Positions 36,701-43,972 of a DNA stretch of 64,000 nucleotides are shown one piece after another. The position numbers and the translations under genes were made by a program. A model generated the notes under the pieces. The model was given only the letters and a program-made list of their open reading frames with translations, was not told the origin of the DNA and searched no databases. Positions within the stretch are counted from its first letter, which is position 1. The number at the start of each line of letters is the position of its first letter. The DNA is from Christiangramia crocea. Its GTDB lineage: Bacteria; Bacteroidota; Bacteroidia; Flavobacteriales; Flavobacteriaceae. The stretch spans positions 101,205 through 165,204 of the forward strand of contig NZ_JAJSON010000019.1 in the NCBI RefSeq assembly GCF_022410465.1, written 5' to 3'.

Positions 36701-36953
36701 AAAGGTGAAGCACAAGGGCGCTCCATTTTTCCTTTTTATATAACTGATAACGACCAATATTTCCCAGGAAATTTATTAAAAGGAAAACCATTATTCCTTC
36801 AAACCACCAGGTATTGTAAATCAATATACGGGCGGTTTCTATACTGTACCAACTTTCTATGAATGTGCCCATGGCCATGGCAATTGCAAAAACGATAAAT
36901 AAGACGGCCATTATTCGGGTAGAAAAAAGGATAGAGGCTATTTTTTTCTGCAT
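33789..36953 (-). CDS. Cytochrome c biogenesis ResB-CcsA fusion protein (system II)
   Basis: A 1054-residue fusion that carries haem across the inner membrane and attaches it to apocytochrome c. The first part is ResB/CcsB-like with N-terminal membrane helices (residues 10-110) and a large periplasmic domain with NDYVLNTDFNGQPVSFEV and DHKGFRFFQSSFHPDEKG; a second periplasmic domain follows (about residues 490-740). The last part is CcsA with six to eight helices and the haem-handling tryptophan-rich motif WGRYWGWDPKETWAL near residue 960. Conserved His residues in the membrane part (VLHTAG, MIHVSV, LHSYASG) fit haem ligands. The fusion is standard in Bacteroidota; the two-domain periplasmic insert is large. 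Confidence 0.92.
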   Translation of the reverse strand: MQKKIASILFSTRIMAVLFIVFAIAMAMGTFIESWYSIETARILIYNTWWFEGIMVFLLINFLGNIGRYQLYKKEKWSALVLHLSFILILIGAFVTRYISYEGIMPIREGETTSKILTHETYLTFFIDGEIDGEPRRRVLQEEVLFGPEVDNDYVLNTDFNGQPVSFEVTNFIHGAEETLVPTEDGETYLKIVEAGDGQRHDHYLKEGEVSNIHNVLFTLNNPQEGAINIELTEDGKYLIDSPFEGTYMRMADQQQGDLVQDSTQTLMLRSLYNIGNMQFVIPEPAIKGEYDVVPTNPKTDQDLDAVSLKISSEDESKTLTLLGGQGTVADPTRINLAGLEIFLNYGSIQKELPFALKLNDFIAEKYPGTADRETPGYASFKSKVEIIEEGKPAKPYDIYMNHVLDHKGFRFFQSSFHPDEKGTILSVNHDFWGTWITYIGYFLLYFGLMWILFDKNSRFGHLEKMLDKIKEKKKTLASLLILVSCSFGMNAQEEAHDHTETSTIEIDSIIQENAVKPEHAEKFGRLIIQDAGGRMKPANTYSSELLRKLSKSDEYAGLNSDQVLVSMTENPVFWYQAPLIFVQKKNDSLHHILGVQEGKKYLSLTDFFDETGAYKLSPYLEEAYRAAVPNKFEKDFIETDKKVNLLYQALQGKVLKIFPVPGDENNEWVSYPEVDEANLKGMDSVYTKQILPLYMNALRTARKTGDYEKADQYLESIHSYQQKFGGEVMPSKEKVKAELLYNEYDVFRSLFWMYMLAGSLMLLFVIVRIFNDSKLIRGLIYVSVGTIILLFVLHTAGLAARWYISGHAPWSDAYESMIYVAWATMFFGLAFGRKSNLTIASTAFVTAMILMIAHWNWMDPAIANLQPVLNSYWLMIHVSVIVGSYGPFTLGMILGVVALILMILTTEKNKKKMEINIHEITVITEMALTVGLVMLTIGNFLGGQWANESWGRYWGWDPKETWALISIMVYAFVIHMRLVPGLRSRWFFNLMAVIAFASIMMTYFGVNFYLAGLHSYASGDKVITPSFVYYSVAAVAVLGAVSYWKFRKHFSKK

Positions 36954-37082
36954 GGAAGAACTGTCAATTTTAACGGCTGCAAATTTAACGATTTATTGTG
37001 AGTTTTTAAGCCTAATACCAATTCAATATCAACTCGACGAGTGTTAATTTCCCCTGCATGAAAATTTTGGTATTTTAGCCGC

Positions 37083-37844
37083 ATGATAAAAGTGATTATT
37101 ATTGGAGCAGGAAATGTGGCAACTCACCTCTACCAGACCTTTTTAAAAGAAAAGGAACTGGAGGTGATCCAGGTATATAATCGTAATGAAAAGCATCTGC
37201 ATTTTGTAAAGGATCCGGATTTGAGGACCTCAAATATTAAAAATCTTAAAAAGGCCGATCTCTATCTTCTGGCAGTACGGGATGAAGTGATTGGTGAGAT
37301 GGCTGAAAAAATAAAGGATAATAAGGCAGTTTTTGTACACTGTTCCGGAAGTGAACCCATGGATCGGCTTTCGAAATTTGAGAATCACGGGGTATTTTAT
37401 CCATTACAGACTTTTTCCAAGGACAAGCCCGTCAATTTTAAGGAAGTTCCTTTATGCCTTGAAGCAAATTCGGCCGAAACCCTGAAGCATTTGAGAGAGA
37501 TCGCCTCCATGCTCAGCGATAATATTTTTGAGGTGAACTCTGAGCAACGCAGGGCCTTGCATCTTTGCGCTGTTTTTGTAAATAATTTTACCAATCATTT
37601 ATACACACTGGCTGCTGAATATTGCAAAAGGAACGAATTGCCTTTTAAGATTCTGCAACCACTTATAAAGGAAACAGCCGCGAAGATAGAAACCTTGCCG
37701 CCGTATTCGGCCCAAACGGGGCCAGCCCTTCGCAATGATCAGAATACCATTACTGCACACCTCAAAATGCTTGATGAAGACCAAAAGAAGATATATACTA
37801 TTTTAACCGACTCTATTCAGAAATTGCATGGAAAAAAGCTATAA
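37083..37844 (+). CDS. DUF2520 Rossmann-fold oxidoreductase-like protein
   Basis: A 253-residue protein with an N-terminal NAD(P)-binding fold (VIIIGAGNVATHLYQ, residues 4-18; LYLLAVRDEVI) and a C-terminal helical DUF2520 domain (FVNNFTNHLYTLAAEYC, PLIKETAAKI, TGPALRNDQNTI). It resembles pyrroline-5-carboxylate reductase and F420-type NADP reductases, but the substrate is not known. It is the first gene of a six-gene operon; its last 17 bases overlap the kdsC start. Confidence 0.88.
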   Translation: MIKVIIIGAGNVATHLYQTFLKEKELEVIQVYNRNEKHLHFVKDPDLRTSNIKNLKKADLYLLAVRDEVIGEMAEKIKDNKAVFVHCSGSEPMDRLSKFENHGVFYPLQTFSKDKPVNFKEVPLCLEANSAETLKHLREIASMLSDNIFEVNSEQRRALHLCAVFVNNFTNHLYTLAAEYCKRNELPFKILQPLIKETAAKIETLPPYSAQTGPALRNDQNTITAHLKMLDEDQKKIYTILTDSIQKLHGKKL

Positions 37845-38340
37845 AGAACACCTCAACCAGATCAATACCTTCGTTTTTGATGTAGACGGAGTCCTTACTG
37901 ATGGAACCATCCAGATTTCCACAAAAGGGGACTTGTTAAGAACGATGAACACAAAAGATGGTTATGCCATGAAAATGGCTCAAAAGGCCGGATTCACTGT
38001 TTGCATTATTAGTGGAGGAAAAAATGAAGGGGTGAGAAAGCGTCTTCGCGACCTGGGAATTACAGACATCTATCTTGGGATAGATGATAAGGTGGAACAG
38101 ATGGATGAATTCTTTGATATATACCAGATAAAACCAGATGAAGTTCTTTATATGGGAGACGATATTCCAGACTATTACCCCATGAAACTCGTTGGTTTAC
38201 CTTGCTGCCCTCAGGATGCCGCACCGGAAGTTAAAGAAATCTCTTTATACGTTTCCCATAAAAAAGGAGGTGAAGGCTGTGTGCGCGATGTGATAGAACA
38301 GGTAATGAAGGTTCAGGGTAAATGGATTGAAAAACCTTAA
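37828..38340 (+). CDS. kdsC: KDO-8-phosphate phosphatase (HAD superfamily)
   Basis: A 170-residue capless HAD phosphatase that removes the phosphate of 3-deoxy-D-manno-octulosonate-8-phosphate in lipopolysaccharide inner-core synthesis. Motif I is FVFDVDGVLTDG with Asp18 and Asp20; motif II is CIISGGKNE; motif IV is YMGDDIPDY. The length is that of the tetrameric KdsC type. It overlaps the DUF2520 gene by 17 bases and is 3 bases ahead of the UbiA-type gene. Its pathway partner kdsB is in the window at 50280. Confidence 0.93.
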   Translation: MEKSYKEHLNQINTFVFDVDGVLTDGTIQISTKGDLLRTMNTKDGYAMKMAQKAGFTVCIISGGKNEGVRKRLRDLGITDIYLGIDDKVEQMDEFFDIYQIKPDEVLYMGDDIPDYYPMKLVGLPCCPQDAAPEVKEISLYVSHKKGGEGCVRDVIEQVMKVQGKWIEKP

Positions 38341-38343
38341 CTC

Positions 38344-39258
38344 ATGCTGAGTTTCCTGAAACTTATTAGGGCCGGTAATCTGGTTTTTATCGCGCTAACG
38401 ATGTACCTTATCAAATATGGTCTTTTTGAACCGTTTGGTGTGGCAGTGACCCTGAATTTACTGGGTTTTTCATTACTGGTGCTTGCAGTGGAGTGCATAG
38501 CTGCTTCAGGCTATGTAATCAATGATATTTTTGATATCAAAGCCGATCTGAAGAATAAACCGGAACGTACAATCATCAACAGTAAAATTTCAGAAAAAAC
38601 GGCCTATCGCCTGTTCTTTATCCTGAACATCGTTGGCGTAGGGCTCGGATTTTACCTTTCTAACATGATAGGCAGGCCTGGGTTTTCAGCATTTTTCATA
38701 TTTGGTTCAGCCATATTATACCTTTATAACTCACAGTTCCAGCAGACTATTCTCGTCGGTAATATCCTTGTAAGTATCATAGTAGGACTAATTCCTGTTG
38801 GCGTTGGCCTTTACGATCTTTTACCTGCAATAACAGATCAGAATCAGCAAACCCAGTCGGTAATATTTTCTATCCTTATCGATTATTCGGTATTCGCTTT
38901 TCTGATAAACCTGTTAAGGGAGATCGTAAAAGATCAGGAAGATATTGACGGGGATTATAATGCAGGATATAAAACACTGCCTATTGTACTTGGTAAAAAA
39001 AGGACCAATCGCGTGTTGTTTGCTATAGGCCTTATCCCTTTAGGCTTTCTGATATTTTATATCTATAAATATCTATTTGATAATATTCAGGCAGTAATTT
39101 ATACTTTACTCTTATTAGTAGGACCACTCCTTTTTTTCCTGATCAACATATGGACAGCTGAAAAGAAATCTGAATATTCCAGGCTAAGTCTGGTTCTTAA
39201 AGCCATCCTATTCTTCGGACTGATATCCATCGGATTGTTACAATTTATATTAATTTGA
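38344..39258 (+). CDS. UbiA-family prenyltransferase
   Basis: A 304-residue membrane protein with about eight helices. Both Asp-rich motifs of the UbiA family are present: NDIFDIKADLKNKPER (about residue 60) and DQEDIDGDYNAGYKTLP (about residue 198). In Flavobacteriaceae such proteins are often annotated as geranylgeranylglycerol-phosphate geranylgeranyltransferase, but the aromatic or lipid acceptor cannot be read from sequence. Part of the 37083-41302 operon, followed by maf after 2 bases. Confidence 0.88.
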   Translation: MLSFLKLIRAGNLVFIALTMYLIKYGLFEPFGVAVTLNLLGFSLLVLAVECIAASGYVINDIFDIKADLKNKPERTIINSKISEKTAYRLFFILNIVGVGLGFYLSNMIGRPGFSAFFIFGSAILYLYNSQFQQTILVGNILVSIIVGLIPVGVGLYDLLPAITDQNQQTQSVIFSILIDYSVFAFLINLLREIVKDQEDIDGDYNAGYKTLPIVLGKKRTNRVLFAIGLIPLGFLIFYIYKYLFDNIQAVIYTLLLLVGPLLFFLINIWTAEKKSEYSRLSLVLKAILFFGLISIGLLQFILI

Positions 39259-39260
39259 CC

Positions 39261-39851
39261 ATGCTAAAAGATTTGCTTATAGATCATGAAATAATTCTTG
39301 CTTCGGGTTCTCCAAGACGGCAGAAATTCTTTGAAGAACTTGAAATACCCGTGACCATCGCGGTAAGACCGGTGGAAGAGGTATACCCGGAAAACCTTAA
39401 AGAAGAAGAGATCACCGATTATCTTGCTGCTCTCAAGGCTGAAGCATTTAAAAATGACCTGAAGCAAAATCAAATTTTAATCACTAGTGATACTATCGTT
39501 TACAATAATGAAACTGCACTCGGTAAACCGGCAGATCATGAGGAAGCAGTACAAATGATCAGCTCTCTTTCGGGGAAAGAGCATGATGTAATTACTTCGG
39601 TTTGCTTTACGAGCACAAGTTCCCGGAAAATCCTTAATCATAAAACCCGGGTCTTTTTTTCTGAATTGAGTCAGGATGAGATCGAATATTATGTAAGCAA
39701 CTATAAGCCTTTTGACAAGGCTGGCGGTTATGCCATACAGGAATGGATTGGCCTGATTGGTATTGAAAAGATCGAAGGAAGTTATTTTAATGTGGTAGGC
39801 CTGCCAACCTATGAAGTATATAAGACCCTGAAAGAAATGCTGAAAGTCTGA
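39261..39851 (+). CDS. maf: Maf family nucleotide pyrophosphatase
   Basis: A 196-residue protein that hydrolyses non-canonical or standard nucleoside triphosphates. Start motif ILASGSPRRQKFF, then ITSDTIVYNNETALGKP with the catalytic Asp, and KAGGYAIQEW. The ATG at 39261 is chosen; an in-frame TTG at 39255 overlaps the previous stop. In the middle of the operon, 24 bases ahead of a lipoprotein gene. Confidence 0.93.
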   Translation: MLKDLLIDHEIILASGSPRRQKFFEELEIPVTIAVRPVEEVYPENLKEEEITDYLAALKAEAFKNDLKQNQILITSDTIVYNNETALGKPADHEEAVQMISSLSGKEHDVITSVCFTSTSSRKILNHKTRVFFSELSQDEIEYYVSNYKPFDKAGGYAIQEWIGLIGIEKIEGSYFNVVGLPTYEVYKTLKEMLKV

Positions 39852-39875
39852 AATTTGTAACTTTAATAAAAAAAT

Positions 39876-40763
39876 ATGTTTCGACATTCTGTTTATTTGC
39901 TCTTTCTTTTGCTTTCCTTTTCCTGCGGGAATGAGCAGTACGGTGATCAGGACTTTGAACTTTCAGAAGAGTTTAAGAACTACTGGTATTCCGGAAAGGC
40001 AGAGATTACTTCCTATGACCTGGAGCAGGCCAGATATGGCGAAATAAGGAACGGCGAAGCCGTTCTTATTTACGTTACTGAAGATTTCCTTCCTAAAGAA
40101 CAGGTAAAGGCTAATTCTCAGAATGATGAGAACATTTCAGTTTTGAAATTAAATTCTACCAAACAGTTTACAACGGGCATTTATCCTTACAGTATCATGC
40201 AAAGCTGTTTCTACCCTTTAAACGGTGAGCAACACGCACTGAAAGTAAGCGCTTCAGTTCAGGAATGGTGCGGCCAGGTTTATATGCAGCTTAATAACAG
40301 AGGTGATTATGTAATCAAAAGTCACTCCTATTTTCAGGGTGAGGCCGACCAGGAGATTAATATGAAAGAGAGAAACCTTGAAAATGAGATCTGGACCCGA
40401 CTCAGGCTTGACGATGAGAATTTACCGGTGGGAGAATTTCAGATGATCCCATCTTTCGAATATCTCCGGCTAAGTCATAAAGCCATCAAATACTATTCTG
40501 CGTATGCCGAATATTATACCGATGGAGACCTTAACATTTACAGCCTGGAATATCCGGAATTGAAAAGGAGTCTGAAAATATATTTCAGCAGAACGTTCCC
40601 GTTCACTATTGAAAAATGGGAAGAATCCTACCCCTCAGGTTTTGGAGAAAATCCTGAAATACTAACGACAAAGGCGGTAAAAAAACAACGTATAAAGACC
40701 GACTACTGGACCAAAAATTCGAATAATAATCTACCTTTACGGGAAAAACTTGAATTAAATTAA
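39876..40763 (+). CDS. Lipoprotein of unknown function beside maf
   Basis: A 295-residue protein with a lipoprotein signal peptide (LLFLLLSFSCGNEQYG, lipid-anchor Cys17). The mature part starts acidic (GDQDFELSEEF), which could act as a surface-export signal of Bacteroidota lipoproteins. The body has KAEITSYDLEQARYGEIRNGEAVLIYVTEDF and is rich in beta strands; Cys68-type pairs (SCFYPL, EWCGQVY) may form a disulfide. I recall this family being mislabelled as septum formation inhibitor Maf through its gene neighbour; it shows no Maf motif. It overlaps the MscS-like gene by one base. Confidence 0.78.
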   Translation: MFRHSVYLLFLLLSFSCGNEQYGDQDFELSEEFKNYWYSGKAEITSYDLEQARYGEIRNGEAVLIYVTEDFLPKEQVKANSQNDENISVLKLNSTKQFTTGIYPYSIMQSCFYPLNGEQHALKVSASVQEWCGQVYMQLNNRGDYVIKSHSYFQGEADQEINMKERNLENEIWTRLRLDDENLPVGEFQMIPSFEYLRLSHKAIKYYSAYAEYYTDGDLNIYSLEYPELKRSLKIYFSRTFPFTIEKWEESYPSGFGENPEILTTKAVKKQRIKTDYWTKNSNNNLPLREKLELN

Positions 40764-41302
40764 TGTACGAGATCCTATTCACATATCGTAATGAACTGAT
40801 ATATACAGTTGCTGTTCTAATATTACTGATGATCATACAGGTCCTGCTCAAGAAAGCAGCGAATAAGGTGGGGAAGAAAAGTGAGATCAACATTACCAGA
40901 ACAAGGTTAATGTTCAAGTATATCAATATGCTAATTTTACTGATTGCGGCATTTTTACTTGCGCTGGCCTGGGGTGTTGGATTCACCGAGCTTTCTCTGG
41001 TTTTCTCTTCAGTATTTGCAGTGATAGGGGTGGCTTTGTTCGCAATCTGGTCCATTCTTAGCAATATTACATCAGGTATCATCATGTTCTTCTCTTTTCC
41101 TTATAAGATTGGAGACACTATAAAGATCCATGATAAGGACCTGCCGGTGGAAGCCAGGATAGAAGATATAAAGGCATTCCATTTACATTTAAGGACCCAT
41201 GATGGTGAACTTATCACTTATCCTAATAACCTGATTTTACAGAAGGCCGTCTCTTTGATCGAGCATAATCGCCGACACGAAGAAGGTAAAGAGGCCCTTT
41301 AA
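40763..41302 (+). CDS. Small MscS-family mechanosensitive channel-like protein
   Basis: A 179-residue protein with three membrane helices: residues 10-30, 50-70 and the pore-lining helix near residues 80-113 (SVFAVIGVALFAIWSILSNI), followed by the conserved beta domain FFSFPYKIGDTIKIHD and ITYPNNLILQKAVS. The C-terminal alpha/beta domain of E. coli MscS is absent, so this is a minimal version. Its ATG overlaps the previous stop (TAATG). Last gene of the operon; a terminator follows. Confidence 0.86.
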   Translation: MYEILFTYRNELIYTVAVLILLMIIQVLLKKAANKVGKKSEINITRTRLMFKYINMLILLIAAFLLALAWGVGFTELSLVFSSVFAVIGVALFAIWSILSNITSGIIMFFSFPYKIGDTIKIHDKDLPVEARIEDIKAFHLHLRTHDGELITYPNNLILQKAVSLIEHNRRHEEGKEAL

Positions 41303-41322
41303 AAATTAAAAGAAGCCGAAAT

Positions 41323-41350
41323 TATTCGCACCTGCGAATAGAAAGTTTTT
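41323..41350 (+). terminator. Intrinsic terminator after the MscS-type gene
   Basis: A 7-bp stem tattcgc (41323-41329) with gcgaata (41334-41340), tetraloop acct, followed by a short T-run at 41346-41350. It directly adjoins the TATATTTG box (41350-41357) of the next operon, 17 bases ahead of the ATG at 41375. Confidence 0.65.
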
Positions 41351-41374
41351 ATATTTGGTAAAATACCTTATTAC

Positions 41375-43864
41375 ATGCGGAAGCTAATTTTTGTTTTTTT
41401 TCTTCTCAGTTTCTCGATAAATCATGCTCAGGCTCCGGAAAAATGGAGTTCTTCTGAAATTTATCACCACATCAAAAAACTGAACTTCTTAGGTTCGGTT
41501 CTTTACATTGCGGCACATCCCGATGATGAGAACACTAGACTTATATCTTACTTTTCAAATGAAAAGAATGCCCGAACTGCCTATCTATCATTAACTCGTG
41601 GAGATGGCGGACAGAATCTGATTGGTCCGGAACTAAGGGAACAACTTGGTGTTATTAGAACCCAGGAGCTTTTGGCTGCCAGGCGTATTGACGGAGGACA
41701 GCAATTCTTCACCAGAGCAAATGATTTTGGTTATTCCAAAAACCCTTCAGAAACCCTTGAGATCTGGAATAAAGAAGAGGTGCTGGGTGATGTTGTATGG
41801 ATCATTCGAAAATTCAGACCCGATGTAGTAATAAACCGATTTGATCACCGTACCCCCGGAAGCACTCATGGCCATCATACCTCTTCGGCTATCTTAAGTG
41901 TGGAGGCATTTGATCTGGCAGGAAATGAAACTGCCTATGAGAACCAATTGGAATATGTTGATGCATATCAGCCAGAAAGGTTATTTTTCAACACTTCCCC
42001 CTGGTTCTATGGCGGAGATGAAGCCTTCAGGGAAGCCGACAAATCAAATTTTGTAAGCTTTGATACTGGCGTATATTTTCCGCTGAAAGGACTTTCCAAT
42101 CCGGAGATCGCTTCCTTAAGCCGCAGTCAGCATCGTTCGCAGGGATTTGGAAGTACCGGAAGCCGTGGAAAACAAATGGAGTATCTCGAAATATTGAAGG
42201 GCAAATCGCTTTCCAGTGCATCCAATGTGTTTGATGGAATAAATACTACCTGGGATCGGATTAAAGGAGGAAAGGAAATTGGAGAAATTCTTTATGCGGT
42301 GGAAGAAAACTTCAATTTTGAAGATCCCTCGAAAAATCTACCAGAACTTATAAAAGCGTATAATCTTATCCAGCAACTGGATGACGGCCACTGGAAAAAG
42401 ATAAAAACAAAGGAGATAAAAGATATTATCTATGCTACTTCAGGCCTGTATCTTGAAGCTGTTGCGGAAAAATCCTCCACTACTCCATCTGAAGAATTAC
42501 AGGTGCGTCTGGAAGCTATTAAACGTAGCGACGCGGAAATTTCATTGACCTCAGTGGAACTGACTCCTAACAATTCCAGGATAGATCCACAGGTAGATCT
42601 CAAAAATAATGAAGGCTGGGACGGAAATATGGCCTTTAAAATTCCTTCAGATGCCAGTTACACTTCTCCCTACTGGCTTGAAGAAAAAGGCAGCATGGGT
42701 ATGTACACGGTAAAAGGCCAGGAGTTTCGGGGATTACCTGAAACACCACTGAATACAACTGCTACCTTCAATATTTCTATCAATGGAACTCAGCTTGGTT
42801 TTCAAAGACCCGTAGTATATAAATTCAATGATGAGGTGTATGGAGAAACCTACAGAAATTTTGAGATAGTACCCCCTGTAGACATAAAATTTCAGGACGA
42901 GGTACTCATTTTCAGTAATACACAACCTAAAGAAATTGTTATCCAGGTAACGGCCAACAAATCTAATATTCAGGGAAAATTGAATCTGGAAGCTGGAAAA
43001 GGATGGAAAATTGAGCCACTGGAAACCAATTTCTCTATTGCCCAGACCGGAGGAACTGCCAATCTGCTTTTTAAAATAACCCCTCCCGAAGGTCAAAATG
43101 AGACCCAACTTCTTCCTACTGCCACAATCAATGGAAAAAGCTATAATATGGAACTCATTGAAATTGATTATGAACATTTCCCCAATCAAAACCTGGTACT
43201 TCCGGCAAGTTTAAAGCTTGTTAAACTGGACATCAGTAAAAAAGGACAGAATATAGCTTATATAGAGGGAGCCGGAGATGTGGTTCCTGAAAGCCTCGAA
43301 CAAATAGGTTATAATGTGACAAAAATCTCCCCTTCCGTGATATCGGAGTCGTATTTACAGGAATTCGATGCTGTTGTACTGGGAATAAGAGCTTATAATA
43401 CCGTTGAAGAATTAAAATACAAGCAGCAGGTCTTATTCAATTACGTAAAACAGGGAGGTACCATGATCGTACAGTATAATACCAGTCGGGGATTGTTGGT
43501 TGATGACCTTTCTCCATATAGTATGAGTCTTTCAAGAGACAGGGTTACCGATGAGAATGCTGAAGTCACTTTTCTTGCCCCCGGACATCCGGTACTTAAC
43601 AGCCCGAATAAACTTACAAAAGAAGATTTTGATGGCTGGGTACAGGAGCGCGGATTATATTTCCCTGGAAGCTGGGATGAAAATTTCACCCCTGTCCTGA
43701 GTATGCATGATGAGAATGAGACTCCAAAATCAGGGAGTTTGCTGGTAGCCAAGTACGGAGAAGGATATTATATATATACTGGAATTAGTTTTTTTAGACA
43801 GTTTCCAGAGGCTGTCCCCGGTGCATTTCGCCTTTTTGCTAACTTAATCTCTATAGGCAAATAA
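41375..43864 (+). CDS. PIG-L family deacetylase, exported, with large C-terminal region
   Basis: An 829-residue protein with a signal peptide (MRKLIFVFFLLSFSINHAQ). The PIG-L/LmbE domain follows at about residues 30-290 with the zinc motif AHPDDENTRL, RGDGGQNLIGPELREQLGVIRTQEL and the second metal site THGHHTSS. Such enzymes remove N-acetyl groups from GlcNAc-type sugars. The middle (about 380-630) is Ig-like beta, and the end (about 640-829) resembles a ThuA/GATase-like fold (AVVLGIRAYNTVEEL; TMIVQYNTSRG). It leads an operon with a 35-residue membrane peptide, a sodium symporter and a sugar-dehydrogenase-like protein, which suggests periplasmic deacetylation of an amino-sugar compound that is then imported. 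Confidence 0.88.
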   Translation: MRKLIFVFFLLSFSINHAQAPEKWSSSEIYHHIKKLNFLGSVLYIAAHPDDENTRLISYFSNEKNARTAYLSLTRGDGGQNLIGPELREQLGVIRTQELLAARRIDGGQQFFTRANDFGYSKNPSETLEIWNKEEVLGDVVWIIRKFRPDVVINRFDHRTPGSTHGHHTSSAILSVEAFDLAGNETAYENQLEYVDAYQPERLFFNTSPWFYGGDEAFREADKSNFVSFDTGVYFPLKGLSNPEIASLSRSQHRSQGFGSTGSRGKQMEYLEILKGKSLSSASNVFDGINTTWDRIKGGKEIGEILYAVEENFNFEDPSKNLPELIKAYNLIQQLDDGHWKKIKTKEIKDIIYATSGLYLEAVAEKSSTTPSEELQVRLEAIKRSDAEISLTSVELTPNNSRIDPQVDLKNNEGWDGNMAFKIPSDASYTSPYWLEEKGSMGMYTVKGQEFRGLPETPLNTTATFNISINGTQLGFQRPVVYKFNDEVYGETYRNFEIVPPVDIKFQDEVLIFSNTQPKEIVIQVTANKSNIQGKLNLEAGKGWKIEPLETNFSIAQTGGTANLLFKITPPEGQNETQLLPTATINGKSYNMELIEIDYEHFPNQNLVLPASLKLVKLDISKKGQNIAYIEGAGDVVPESLEQIGYNVTKISPSVISESYLQEFDAVVLGIRAYNTVEELKYKQQVLFNYVKQGGTMIVQYNTSRGLLVDDLSPYSMSLSRDRVTDENAEVTFLAPGHPVLNSPNKLTKEDFDGWVQERGLYFPGSWDENFTPVLSMHDENETPKSGSLLVAKYGEGYYIYTGISFFRQFPEAVPGAFRLFANLISIGK

Positions 43865-43971
43865 TGGAAAATTCCGAAAACTATCACTGGAAAAAAAGTT
43901 ATACCGTAGTACTTATTGCCAATGCCATCTATATCCTGGCGTTTTATTTAATAATGATTTATTTCGCCTGA
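43864..43971 (+). CDS. 35-residue single-helix membrane peptide, probable symporter partner
   Basis: ATG (43864) overlaps the stop codon of the PIG-L gene as TAATG, and its own stop TGA is one base before the symporter ATG at 43973. The 35 residues are a short polar, basic head (MENSENYHWKKSY) followed by one membrane helix of about 21 residues (residues 14-34). Such small genes placed directly ahead of sodium:solute symporters recall the small subunits of other symporter families. Coupling on both sides supports a real gene. Function is inference. Confidence 0.7.
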   Translation: MENSENYHWKKSYTVVLIANAIYILAFYLIMIYFA

Positions 43972-43972
43972 T

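Noticed and set aside
39876..40763. Naming this gene as a second Maf protein
   Set aside because: It has a lipoprotein signal and no Maf motif; the true maf gene is the one before it.
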